This document shows, piece after piece, positions 25,395-33,652 of a DNA stretch of 64,000 nucleotides. The translations under genes were made by a program, and so were the position numbers. Origin of the DNA: Verrucomicrobiia bacterium (GTDB taxonomy: Bacteria; Verrucomicrobiota; Verrucomicrobiia; Limisphaerales; Pedosphaeraceae). The DNA is taken from positions 115,783-179,782 of the forward strand of contig DATAUW010000027.1 of the NCBI GenBank assembly GCA_036268055.1. Direction: 5' to 3'. How positions within the stretch are numbered: the first letter of the stretch is position 1; each line of letters opens with the position of its first letter. The notes under the pieces were generated by a model, which had not been told where the DNA came from, searched no databases, and saw only the letters and a list, made by a program, of their open reading frames with translations.

Positions 25395-26720
25395 TCACTG
25401 GCCAGCTAATTGCTGGCCGTCCGCCGCGGGCAAGCTGGCGGCGAAGGCAGCCGCCTCATGGGCGTCTATCAGTTGCCAGTAAGAATAAGCGCTGCGCAAA
25501 ACTTCGATGCGGTTCGGCGAATCGGCGGGCAGACCTTGTGCCCACAAAGTCGCGCCGGCGGGATCGTGTTCCGCCCAGCCGGAAACAATATTTTCAACCG
25601 CAGCACGGCGGGCGTCGTCGCTCGGCAAGGTTTGTATCCACTGCATCGCATAATCCGGGTCGGCTGCGCCCAGCGCGTGCGAGATGTGGGCGACAGCGGC
25701 ATTTTGATCATCACCCGCGGGCATCTGCGCGACGTATGCGGCGGCGTCCGCCGGGTTCTGCTGTTGCCAGATGTCGAGGACATTGTTGAGCGCGGCCTGT
25801 CGCACGGGCCCGGCGGGAAGCGAAGGCAGCCACGCCAGCGCGGTATCGGTTCCCTCATTCGCCAGCGCGCGCGCGACGTTCATAGCAACATGTAATTGCA
25901 ATTCTCCCTCGGGAAGTTGTGGAACAATTTTGCTCGCGGCTTCGGGATTGGTTTGAAGCATTCGTTGTAAGCCAATGTCCGCAACCCGTTCGAGCGCGTC
26001 TCCACTTAGCGATTCGGTGGCGACGCTGAATGCGTGTTGCGGATCCTCACTGGCGAGTGAACACGCGCAAACTTCCAGCGCGATTTTTCGCTCCGCGTCA
26101 TCGCTTAGCGATTGCGCCCACGCGAGCGCCGCATTGCTGTCTTTGTCCGACCACATCGAAGCCACGGTGGAGATGGCGTTGTCGCGGCTCTCGCCCGCCG
26201 GGATGGTCGGAATCAAATCCACAGCGGCAAGTAAATTATACGAGGCCATTTGGACCATCAGCGGATGATAAATTTCCCGCTGCTCGGCGGTCGTGGCCAT
26301 TTCGCCAGCCAGCGACAGCGCGCGCGCAGGATCTTTTTTTGAGATGCGCTTGAGAACCATGAACAGGGCTTCGTCATACTGCGGCCCCTGCCCCATGCCG
26401 CGCACGTAACCCAGCGCGCCCTCGACATCGTCATCCAGCCAGCGCGCGAACGCCGTTCCAAATGCGATTCCGCGTTTTTGCGGATCCGTCTCGCGCAAGG
26501 CTTCTTCCAATGCGGAACGATAATCCACGCGCCCATTTTCTAATCCCGTAACACGGGCTTCTTTCGGCGCAGACATTTTTTCCTCAGCTTGTTTCGTCGT
26601 AGGCGTCTCCGTGGAAACGCCAGGCTTCAAATTAAAACCGATCAACACCACCGCCAACAGAATGCTCGCCGCCGCCATAAACGCGGCGGGCAACCATCCA
26701 GATTTGGCGGTGATGTTCAT
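25395..26720 (-). CDS. Membrane-anchored helical-repeat protein
   Basis: A 441-aa protein from ATG 26720 (MNITAKSGWLPAAFMAAASI). One membrane span at about 10-32 is followed by a Thr/Glu/Lys-rich linker, then about nine helical repeats of 30 to 40 residues. Each has a pattern like D..AALAWAQSL..D..R..AL..V...W...DP..A. Examples are NAALAWAQSLSDDAERKIAL and DYAMQWIQTLPSDDARRAAV. This type of repeat, related to TPR and Sel1-like arrays, is abundant in verrucomicrobial genomes and is expected to mediate protein contacts in the periplasm. No catalytic motif is seen. It is downstream of the nuclease gene by 50 bp on the same strand and may share its transcript. Function unknown. Confidence 0.75.
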   Translation of the reverse strand: MNITAKSGWLPAAFMAAASILLAVVLIGFNLKPGVSTETPTTKQAEEKMSAPKEARVTGLENGRVDYRSALEEALRETDPQKRGIAFGTAFARWLDDDVEGALGYVRGMGQGPQYDEALFMVLKRISKKDPARALSLAGEMATTAEQREIYHPLMVQMASYNLLAAVDLIPTIPAGESRDNAISTVASMWSDKDSNAALAWAQSLSDDAERKIALEVCACSLASEDPQHAFSVATESLSGDALERVADIGLQRMLQTNPEAASKIVPQLPEGELQLHVAMNVARALANEGTDTALAWLPSLPAGPVRQAALNNVLDIWQQQNPADAAAYVAQMPAGDDQNAAVAHISHALGAADPDYAMQWIQTLPSDDARRAAVENIVSGWAEHDPAGATLWAQGLPADSPNRIEVLRSAYSYWQLIDAHEAAAFAASLPAADGQQLAGQ

Positions 26721-26770
26721 GATGGATTCACGGCTCCGGGCTGCGCGATGCCACAACCCGGAGGAATTAT

Positions 26771-28387
26771 TTAATTATTGCGCGGATTGGCGGCGCCGGT
26801 CGAAAAGTCGGCGGCATTATTATTCGTGTCCGTTGCGCCCGCGCCCGCGCGCAGGTCGGCAGTCGTGTTCGATGGCGCTGGCGCGGGACCCGTGCCTTCA
26901 AAGGCATCCGCGCTGCCGTAACCGACAAAGTCCACGACATTCGCGCTGCCGACGGGATTGTCCACCGCCAGGACCGTGGTGGTCTTGGTGAGCGCGACCT
27001 TGCCCGCCGTGGCAGACATGCTGATCGTGCCGGTTGCTTCGGGCGTGGGCAGCGAAGTGGTGCCGCCCGTTCCCGCTGCTTCCTGGATGAGATAATGATG
27101 TCCCGGCAAAAGCGTGCCGGTGAGTGTCGTTTCCTGCCACGAACTGCCGGTCGAACTGGCGTATTGAACTGCGTAAGTGCTAAGACTCACCGATGATGAT
27201 CCGGCGTTGTATAACTCGATGAAGTCATTCTTGTAAGTCGCGCCGCTGTTGCCGCCGCCGCCGTAAACCTGGCTGATCGTAAGGCCGCCCGTGCCACCGC
27301 CACCACCGGTCGTCACCGTGAAACTCGTCGAACTGGTAGCGATGCCGCCCGCCGCAATAACCGCTATAGTTCCCGACGTTGCGCCCGACGGCACGGTGGC
27401 AGTGATTTTGATTGAAGAAACCACCGAAAAAGTCGCCGCTGTGCCGTTGAATGTCACGCTGGCAACATTGGTAAATCCAGTGCCATTAATCGTCACGCTC
27501 GTGCCCACCGCGCCGCTCGTCGGCGAAAAGCTCGTCAGCGTCGGAGCTGGCGTGCCATACACTTTCGCGCGCAAGACGGTCGCGATGGTCGGCGAAAGCG
27601 CGCTGAAGAAATTATATCCGGTATCGGTTTGGATGGCATTGACCGAAGTGATGTAGTTCGACCAGTTGACCGAGCGGATGCCCGCAATATTCGGCACGCG
27701 CACCGCAATCACCGGCGTGGACGTGGTGATGCGGCTCAAGGCCGTGCCGCTACCGCCGGGAACATCCACCGCGATTTTCCAGGTGTAACCGGGAATGGAG
27801 GCCTTGCCGCTCGGCGAAATGCGCGAGCCATTGAAATCACTTGGCCCGCAGATGATCAGTAATTCGTCCCCCGCCTGCGCGCGCGTGCGGCAATAAGCCT
27901 CGAGCACTTCCCACGGGCCTTCGTTGTTATCAGGCGTTTGCGGAACGATGTTCGACATGAAGAAGACAAGTTTGTTGTCGTTCGTGTTGTCGGTGCGGTC
28001 GTCCGAATCGCACATGTGGCCGCGGTCAAAACCGGAGTCGGTGTAATCGCCAGTGGTCACATGGTAAAAATTCGCGGGCAAATTGGTATCGGTATAAAAT
28101 GTCGAGTTGCGTCCGCTGCTGCCGATGTCGCTCGCGGTCAAATCCCAACTCGCCCAATTCGGTTCGCCCAAATTGTCGCTGAAATCAATCGCCTCAACGG
28201 TGCGCTGTATCAAATAATGATCATGGTTGTTGGTGTTGGCGGTCGCTCCCGTGGGATTGCCCAACTGCATTTGGAGGGAGGCGTTGATGGTGGCAGACGA
28301 TGACAGGACCGAGAAGAGAAGCGCGGCGGCGCTGAGGACGGAGGGAAACAACTTACGGGTACAAAAGGACGGCGTGGAGTGTTTCAT
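26771..28387 (-). CDS. Secreted DNA/RNA non-specific endonuclease with IPT/TIG and lamin-tail domains
   Basis: A 538-aa protein. Signal peptide about 1-33. Residues about 40-275 form a NUC (PF01223) endonuclease domain with the active-site motif DRGHMCDS at 121-128, where His124 is the general base, and FFMSNIVPQ, with Asn145 as likely metal ligand. The fold cleaves single- and double-stranded DNA and RNA in the presence of Mg2+. An IPT/TIG domain (about 279-360; SFSPTSGAVGTSVTINGTGF) follows, then a Gly-rich linker and a lamin-tail domain (about 370-520; GLTISQVYGGGGNSGATYKNDFIELYN). The last two would attach the nuclease to a surface or glycan. Role: release of nucleotides or DNA for uptake; comEC lies 5 kb away. 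It lies upstream of the helical-repeat gene. Confidence 0.9.
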   Translation of the reverse strand: MKHSTPSFCTRKLFPSVLSAAALLFSVLSSSATINASLQMQLGNPTGATANTNNHDHYLIQRTVEAIDFSDNLGEPNWASWDLTASDIGSSGRNSTFYTDTNLPANFYHVTTGDYTDSGFDRGHMCDSDDRTDNTNDNKLVFFMSNIVPQTPDNNEGPWEVLEAYCRTRAQAGDELLIICGPSDFNGSRISPSGKASIPGYTWKIAVDVPGGSGTALSRITTSTPVIAVRVPNIAGIRSVNWSNYITSVNAIQTDTGYNFFSALSPTIATVLRAKVYGTPAPTLTSFSPTSGAVGTSVTINGTGFTNVASVTFNGTAATFSVVSSIKITATVPSGATSGTIAVIAAGGIATSSTSFTVTTGGGGGTGGLTISQVYGGGGNSGATYKNDFIELYNAGSSSVSLSTYAVQYASSTGSSWQETTLTGTLLPGHHYLIQEAAGTGGTTSLPTPEATGTISMSATAGKVALTKTTTVLAVDNPVGSANVVDFVGYGSADAFEGTGPAPAPSNTTADLRAGAGATDTNNNAADFSTGAANPRNN

Positions 28388-28701
28388 AGGGGAGTGGTTT
28401 GCGTTGCATTACGTTTGTGGTTGATTTGAAAACGACCAACAGCTGTACGAACGGAACCAAGAGGTACGAGTTATTTTTTTCGCACGCAAGAACTTTATGG
28501 AAAAATGTGAAGAAATTTTCGGCGAGACAAAAAAATAAATTACGCGTGCGTAATTCTTTCTCCCGAATTTCAACGAAGTGGTGACAGCCGTGTGGCTATC
28601 TCATGACGAAAGAAATTTTTTGATCGCCGCCTAAATTCTGCATGGCTCATCCGGCGGATAGATCGTATTCGTCCTATCCGCCGCATTTTGCAATGGTGGA
28701 A
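28388..28701. other. Intergenic region, nothing clear
   Basis: About 315 bp between the nuclease start and the MlaA-fusion stop. AT-rich from 28430 to 28570, the expected promoter region of the nuclease gene. No terminator or ORF is convincing. Confidence 0.4.
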
Positions 28702-30756
28702 CTATTTCTTTTTTTGCGGTAGCGGATGCAAATCCTGGAGATCGCCAAGAATCGTGCTCTGCACGTTAGTGTTGGAGAGATTGCCCAGATGTCCACCTTC
28801 CGCGAAGATGGTCATCTGCTCGGCGGGAAAAGTGGAACGCAGCCACGCAATGTCATCCTTCGTCAGCAGGAAATCATTTTGATTGGCGATCAGGCGGATG
28901 TTTGGGTTCGCGCGCAGCCCGGCTTCGTAATTGCGCAAATTGCCGGCCTTTTCCAATGCGTCCGCCGTGGACGGTCCGATATTTTTCGCCTGATAATATG
29001 GCGTCACGAATTTCTCAAAATAATCCTTGTACGAGTATTGAAGGATGTCATCATAAATTGCCTTGCGGCGCAAGTGGCGAATGGGTTCGTGGAGGATGCC
29101 CTGGTTGTGGCGGCTTTGGCTGCTGTAGATGATGTCGCGCAACGCCAGCCGGAACGTCAGGCCGATCAGGAATTGCGATTCGACGGCGTCAAACGGCAGC
29201 GTCGTTTGCGGCGTGAGCGTGCCTTTGCTTAGCGCGGCGACTTTCAGGAACGTATTGTCCAGATTGTCCGTGCGTTGCGCGCTGGGCCATTTCAACGGCG
29301 CATTATAAAACGCGTCCAGTTCGCCGATGCCGCGGCGCAAGCTGACCGGGCTGCTGATGGACATGTAACGGTCGAACTTCAACAACCCCGATTGATTGGT
29401 GGATTCGGTCGAGGCAATGTACAGCGTTTCAAGTGCGCCCATCGAATAGCCCATCAGTGCTTTCGCGGCGAGGTGATTGGGATAAAGCTGGTTCAGGTGT
29501 TGATCAATCAGCGTGAGCGCGACGTGCAGATCGTTGCCGTCCACCGGGAGGTAAGCGGGAAGATTCGCGGTCGAAGCGTTCTCCATGAATTCGGAATCGA
29601 ACGGGCTGCTGATGCACACCGCGGAAAAACCATTTTTATACATCAACTCCGCCAGCGCGACGGATGTTTGCGCGAGCCGATGCGAACCCAACCCGGGCAC
29701 GATATAAACCACCGGCGCTTTTTTGCGCTGCAACCAAAACGTGAAATCCAGACTCTTGCCGGTCGAAGGGATTACCACCGAACGGGTCAGCCCGTGGTCG
29801 GGAAAATCGCGGTCTTTATATGTGAAGAAAACGGATTCGATGGTTTCCAGCGAGGCTTTGTCCTGTTTGCCCTTTACCTGAAAATCAGCGACGCGATTTT
29901 GACGGGTGAAAGTCCAGGCATATTGAATCTCGGAATACGGATCCATTTCCGCGCGGCTGAAGCGGACGTAATCCACCACACTGTCGGAAAGGTCGTTGTA
30001 AGTTGCGCCGTAGGAAAAATAACTATACGGACTAATGTAGGTGAGAGGATTTTCCAATTCGAGACTATATGGCGAAAAATAAAGTAGCGGGTTCGCGGCG
30101 GTATCGGCGGCGAGACCAAGGGCATCGCGTTCGTTGCTCGGGCCGAAGACCGGCAGCATCAAAAAGCAACTCGGCTCCCAGCCCCATTGGCCGAAGGTCT
30201 GGCCGAAATCCGCTTCGGACGGCTGGATTTTAAATTTCGCCGCCGCCGGATCGTAAAATCCCACGAGACCAATGGTCGTGTTGCACAGGAACCGGTAAGT
30301 CTCGTCTCGCGCGCCACCGAATTTGCCTTGTAACAAATTATTTATCAGGCGGTCGGGATACGTGATGTTCTTGTGCATCTTATTGATGCCATTGCGAATC
30401 GGCTTAGCGACAATCGCGCGATAAATTCGCGCGGTCGGGTCAATCAACGCGGACATGAATACTTTATTGAATCCCCAAATGACGCGGTTCACCGGTTCGA
30501 TGGGATCGGGAACGGACTTCGGAAGCACGACGCGTTCGGCCACCGGCAGATTTGTCGAAGCGCTCGGCGCAGGCGTCTGACCGCGCGCGACCGTCGCAAA
30601 ACAAATACATACAATTATGAGCGCCAGCGCCCCCACTCCCCTGCGCAGGTAATTTTTCAAGCGATGTTCCCTTCCCCAGCCGTGCCGCAATACATTGTAT
30701 GCATGTCTGGTGACTATAATTGATTTTGCCGTTTTGACCATAGTTACATTGCGCAT
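28702..30756 (-). CDS. MlaA (VacJ) lipid-transport domain fused to an alpha/beta hydrolase
   Basis: A 684-aa protein. The N-terminal 60 residues have a hydrophobic stretch (about 41-57) and no lipobox Cys, unlike ordinary MlaA lipoproteins. Residues about 82-235 form the MlaA domain, with DPIEPVNRVIWGFNKV (84-99), the segment YPDRLINNLLQGK and FGQTFGQWGWEP. In Gram-negative bacteria it removes phospholipid from the outer leaflet of the outer membrane and hands it to a periplasmic carrier. Residues about 330-660 form an alpha/beta hydrolase with nucleophile Ser438 in GYSMG. A lipase-like hydrolase attached to a lipid-transport module suggests that phospholipids are cleaved after extraction. 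Other mla genes are not in the window. Confidence 0.85.
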   Translation of the reverse strand: MRNVTMVKTAKSIIVTRHAYNVLRHGWGREHRLKNYLRRGVGALALIIVCICFATVARGQTPAPSASTNLPVAERVVLPKSVPDPIEPVNRVIWGFNKVFMSALIDPTARIYRAIVAKPIRNGINKMHKNITYPDRLINNLLQGKFGGARDETYRFLCNTTIGLVGFYDPAAAKFKIQPSEADFGQTFGQWGWEPSCFLMLPVFGPSNERDALGLAADTAANPLLYFSPYSLELENPLTYISPYSYFSYGATYNDLSDSVVDYVRFSRAEMDPYSEIQYAWTFTRQNRVADFQVKGKQDKASLETIESVFFTYKDRDFPDHGLTRSVVIPSTGKSLDFTFWLQRKKAPVVYIVPGLGSHRLAQTSVALAELMYKNGFSAVCISSPFDSEFMENASTANLPAYLPVDGNDLHVALTLIDQHLNQLYPNHLAAKALMGYSMGALETLYIASTESTNQSGLLKFDRYMSISSPVSLRRGIGELDAFYNAPLKWPSAQRTDNLDNTFLKVAALSKGTLTPQTTLPFDAVESQFLIGLTFRLALRDIIYSSQSRHNQGILHEPIRHLRRKAIYDDILQYSYKDYFEKFVTPYYQAKNIGPSTADALEKAGNLRNYEAGLRANPNIRLIANQNDFLLTKDDIAWLRSTFPAEQMTIFAEGGHLGNLSNTNVQSTILGDLQDLHPLPQKKK

Positions 30757-30880
30757 GGGCGTACCGCCGTGGCATTTTGCAAGGAGACACTTCAGCGAGG
30801 CGCAATGAATACTTCCATTTCTCGAATTTATTGCATTGATTTTCCCAGCGGAGAAGCAGAAGTTTGCGGGGAGGGAAGCA

Positions 30881-31618
30881 ATGGATTCAGAACAAAATAT
30901 TGAAAGTCAGGAAAAGCCAGTGTCCGAGACACCGGCTGCGGAAAGGCCGTCGTCCGAAACAGCACCCGCGGCGGCGCCAGCAAATGGGCCTTCCGGGGAA
31001 TCATCCAACCGGCCGCCGGGCGGACCACCGAACGACCGCCGCCGCCGTGGACGCGGGGGACGCGGACGCTTTGGGCGCGGACGCAACGACCGTGGTGAAC
31101 GCGACAACCGCGGCGACAATCGCGGCGGCGAACGCAATGACCGGGGCGACCGTGACCGCAATGAGCGCGGCGAACCGGCAAGCGCTGATTCACCCCGCCC
31201 GAACAGCGACCGCGATGACCGTGGCAACCGCGGTGATCGTGGTGACCGTCAATTTCGTCAACCCGCCGGCAGCATTGGCCGCGCGATGGAGCAAGTCGAA
31301 CAGATCCGCGTGGACCTCAAGCGCACGTTGGAGGACATGGAGGAAGTGCTCAAACTGCTCGACCAAATCGAACGCGAGAAAAATGCTTCCGAAGATGAAA
31401 TCGAAACTTTGAAAGATTCGCTGGCTTCGCTGCATCGCGGACCGAGCTATTCGAGAAGCCCGCGCAGTATGTTGCCGAGCTTGCAACCCAAGCCCATTCC
31501 CACGGTGGCGTCACAGCCACAACCGCAACCGGCACCGGTGGAATCTCCTGAAGAGGTTGAGGCCAATACTCCCGAACAAATCGCGCCGACACCTGAGCGT
31601 TTTGAGGATTTGGATTAA
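30881..31618 (+). CDS. RGG-rich protein with coiled coil
   Basis: A 245-aa protein. The ATG at 30881 is preceded by GGGGAGGG 8 bp upstream, which decides against the ATG at 30836. Residues about 40-125 are rich in Arg, Gly, Asp and Asn, with repeated RGGR and RGDR (RRRGRGGRGRFGRG), and must be disordered. Residues about 133-178 form a predicted coiled coil (MEQVEQIRVDLKRTLEDMEEV, then LLDQIEREKNA). The tail is Pro/Gln/Glu-rich. RGG-type regions often bind RNA or drive condensation in other proteins, so an RNA-binding or scaffolding role is possible. No catalytic or fold-level domain is visible and the assignment is by composition. No signal peptide. Confidence 0.75.
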   Translation: MDSEQNIESQEKPVSETPAAERPSSETAPAAAPANGPSGESSNRPPGGPPNDRRRRGRGGRGRFGRGRNDRGERDNRGDNRGGERNDRGDRDRNERGEPASADSPRPNSDRDDRGNRGDRGDRQFRQPAGSIGRAMEQVEQIRVDLKRTLEDMEEVLKLLDQIEREKNASEDEIETLKDSLASLHRGPSYSRSPRSMLPSLQPKPIPTVASQPQPQPAPVESPEEVEANTPEQIAPTPERFEDLD

Positions 31619-31685
31619 TTTTTTCGTTTAAGAGAATTCCTGGCCTGGACACCCTTTGTCTCATGCGCTCCCGCACAGTGGGCGC

Positions 31686-31871
31686 ATGAATAATCGTATC
31701 AAGCCTCGTCACGGGGCCAAACGTGACCAACTTATCACCCACTTCGGCCAGGCAAAATTAATCCGCACGCCGGATGGCGCGACCGAATTGCGCGGCGGCC
31801 AGGCGCAGGATTTCACCACCGCGAAAGAATGGATCTCCCTTTTCATGCATGAGGCGGTGTTGAAAGTTTAA
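31686..31871 (+). CDS. Small conserved hypothetical protein (61 aa)
   Basis: The ATG at 31686 (MNNRIKPRHGAKRDQLITHF) is chosen over an in-frame upstream ATG at 31656 because the shorter form starts the ordered part. The sequence has the pattern of a small soluble protein: GQAKLIRTPDGATELRGGQAQD, then EWISLFMHEAVL. It lies 67 bp after the RGG gene and probably shares its transcript. No domain is recognised. It ends just before the left repeat of the comEC-flanked island. Confidence 0.6.
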   Translation: MNNRIKPRHGAKRDQLITHFGQAKLIRTPDGATELRGGQAQDFTTAKEWISLFMHEAVLKV

Positions 31872-31889
31872 TTTTCGCGGCGTCGCAAA

Positions 31890-31957
31890 TTAACGTGAAG
31901 CGTCATTGTTCGTGCCTGAAATGATTTGCCCGTCCATCGCTTTAATTGGCCGCTGGC
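31890..31957. repeat. Left 68-bp direct repeat, copy of comEC 3' end
   Basis: Matches 33653-33720 at 60 of 68 positions without gaps, spaced exactly 1763 bp apart. On the minus strand it still encodes AMDGQIISGTNNDASR and a stop, the same ending as ComEC (NNGASR). It looks like the outer att-like copy left by integration at the 3' end of comEC. Confidence 0.85.
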
Positions 31958-32012
31958 TTACAGCTGATTCAGAAGACAAGGGCATTGCTCACGTTTGCGG
32001 GCGCATCAAAAT

Positions 32013-32105
32013 TTACGCCCCCGCCAGATATGATATTTTCGTATGCGAAATGACTTTACCATCCTCCATTACCTTCACTTGCAGTTTCACTTCAAATGTT
32101 TTCAT
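32013..32105 (-). CDS. Tiny ORF C in island (30 aa)
   Basis: MKTFEVKLQVKVMEDGKVIS and ten more residues, stop 32013. It has an alternating beta-strand pattern, like the start of a small beta protein, but is too short to judge. A weak ribosome site (CAGCAGAC) lies upstream. It may be a fragment of a larger gene or a real micropeptide gene. Confidence 0.3.
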   Translation of the reverse strand: MKTFEVKLQVKVMEDGKVISHTKISYLAGA

Positions 32106-32171
32106 AATGTCTGCTGGTTATAAACCATCCAATCAAAATGCCCACCGTTTATGCGATTGATATTGCAAGAA

Positions 32172-32333
32172 TCATTGTGCGCCTTTCACCCATCGCCATA
32201 ACAACGATTCCGCCAAGTCCGTTGGGTTGTGATGATTATCGTGGCAGTAAATTTTCCATTTTACCCAAAGTGCTTTATTGATTGCAGCGGTGGTTGTGGA
32301 CTTTCCATTTTTTATCATTCGTCTTCCGGCCAT
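32172..32333 (-). CDS. Tiny ORF B in island (53 aa)
   Basis: MAGRRMIKNGKSTTTAAINK, then ALWVKWKIYCHDNHHNPTDL and a short tail. It begins one base after the stop of the extended ORF A reading, an operon-like arrangement. Composition is protein-like (balanced, with Trp, Cys and His) for such a short frame. No family is recognised. Confidence 0.4.
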   Translation of the reverse strand: MAGRRMIKNGKSTTTAAINKALWVKWKIYCHDNHHNPTDLAESLLWRWVKGAQ

Positions 32334-32334
32334 A

Positions 32335-32492
32335 TCAGTCTTTCTTGTTGATTGCGTTTGTCGTAACCTTGACTACCCAGCGGCATATCGCGTAGCCTTC
32401 CGAGCGGCAGTAATCGGCAATTTCTTGATAATTTTTTTTGGAATACCGAGTTGCATCCACTCCTCGCTGGTTCTCTGTTTTTTATTCTTCAT
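32335..32492 (-). pseudogene. Tiny ORF A, apparently frameshifted at an 8-A run
   Basis: From ATG 32492 the frame reads MKNKKQRTSEEWMQLGIPKK, then hits a stop at 32373 in a poor-looking stretch. In another frame the DNA after the A run (T run at 32432-32439 on the plus strand) continues NYQEIADYCRSEGYAICRWV and further residues to a stop at 32335, adjacent to ORF B. Joining the two at the homopolymer gives a continuous protein of about 52 aa. This could be a mutation, a sequencing error or a programmed frameshift. Confidence 0.35.
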
Positions 32493-32576
32493 AGATATAG
32501 ATATTAAGAAATATTTAAAAACGCTGTAATATTTTGCGGATTGCGAAGTGGATGCGGAAATGATAAAAAGCGATGT

Positions 32577-33551
32577 ATGTCAGAATACAACACAACTGCC
32601 ATCACCTTCGTTAATCCAAAGGATGCCTTGCTCTATTTTGATTATGTCATCCCGATGCGACCCACCGCCGTCGCACTTTCGACATTGCTTCCACCGCAAG
32701 CTACGAGCAAAGAAGACATCGCAAAGATATTACCAATACTAGAGGAACAAGGTACAAAGGAGAAGTTCAATGAAAGCGTGAACGATATGTTTTCGACGCT
32801 TCGTCCGGACTTAAGGCAAAGTATGGCTTTCATTAAGGAATTATATGCCTTCGACATAGGGCTGATGGGTTTCTACATGTTGCGGATTATGAAATCCTTG
32901 AAGTTAGATGACAACCACGCTTTGGATTCGTTCAAGGCGCGATTGGGCGAACAAGCAAACGCCACCACTGGCAGCTTGCGCAGAGATTATGAGTGCATAT
33001 TAAAAAAATATAGCCTTAATGGTTCTCATATAGAGTGTCAGCCGATATTTTTTGGCAGCCCACAAAATAAAGATGTCACGCCTACCATCAATTTCAGTGA
33101 GATTAAAATGATTGATACAGGTTCAGTTACTCTTAAGAAAATCATGGAGTTCAGGAAAGATAAGCATTCGATGGTAAAAATGAGACGCTTTAGGCTATTT
33201 GTTTATGATGCTTATGTCGGTAAGGACAAGTCCTATGTTGCGGATGACTTGTTGAGGCGAATGAACGATTACAACGAAGTTGTGAAATCGTGGGGTTTTG
33301 AAACGAAGCTGAAAGCGATGTCGTTCGTCCTCAGTTCAAAGCTGACTGCCAGTTGTTTGGGCGCGTCATTCCTTTCTGCTCTCTTCGGTTCAACGATTGA
33401 GAAAATCGCTACATTCTCGACGGCTCTTGGTATCGAAATTGGTCAATTCACATTGGAACTTGCTAAGCGGAATCACGAATTTAGGAAGCTTTGTCGCGAG
33501 GAACCGATTTCCTATATTGCGGATGCGAAAGCGAAACTAGAAAAGGAATAA
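32577..33551 (+). CDS. Unknown protein of AT-rich island (324 aa)
   Basis: The ATG at 32577 (MSEYNTTAITFVNPKDALLYF) is used. An upstream in-frame start at 32541 would add 12 residues that look unlike the rest. The protein is soluble and mostly helical, with one hydrophobic segment at about 262-287 (KLTASCLGASFLSALFG...IATFSTALG) that could be membrane-associated. It has no signal peptide and no catalytic motif I recognise. Codon use and GC are clearly different from the genes on either side, consistent with horizontal transfer. It lies between two direct repeats derived from comEC and converges, with no gap, on a gene fragment. Cargo of a small integrated element is the likely status; defence, toxin or orphan function are all possible. 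Confidence 0.75.
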   Translation: MSEYNTTAITFVNPKDALLYFDYVIPMRPTAVALSTLLPPQATSKEDIAKILPILEEQGTKEKFNESVNDMFSTLRPDLRQSMAFIKELYAFDIGLMGFYMLRIMKSLKLDDNHALDSFKARLGEQANATTGSLRRDYECILKKYSLNGSHIECQPIFFGSPQNKDVTPTINFSEIKMIDTGSVTLKKIMEFRKDKHSMVKMRRFRLFVYDAYVGKDKSYVADDLLRRMNDYNEVVKSWGFETKLKAMSFVLSSKLTASCLGASFLSALFGSTIEKIATFSTALGIEIGQFTLELAKRNHEFRKLCREEPISYIADAKAKLEKE

Positions 33552-33641
33552 TCAGGTTTTGCTTTCTTCAATAATGCCAAGAATTTTTTGCACTTCCGCT
33601 TTCAGTCGGCGGCTTACCTCTCCGGTCAATTTTGCAGAGTG
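33552..33641 (-). pseudogene. Gene fragment next to comEC 3' end
   Basis: On the minus strand, a 29-codon open stretch from just after an in-frame stop ends in RRLKAEVQKILGIIEESKT and a stop that abuts the 324-aa gene. The helical, charged pattern is protein-like, but there is no ATG or ribosome site. It may be the end of a gene lost when the island formed. Confidence 0.35.
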
Positions 33642-33652
33642 ACGTTACCTAC

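Larger units (their letters stand above)
31872..32576. other. Left part of AT-rich island: no annotated gene above 60 codons
   Basis: About 700 bp with clearly lower GC than the flanks, holding the left copy of a comEC 3'-end repeat (31890-31957) and three tiny minus-strand ORFs described separately. The 84 bp between the start of ORF A (32492) and the start of the 324-aa gene (32577) must hold any divergent promoters. Confidence 0.5.
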
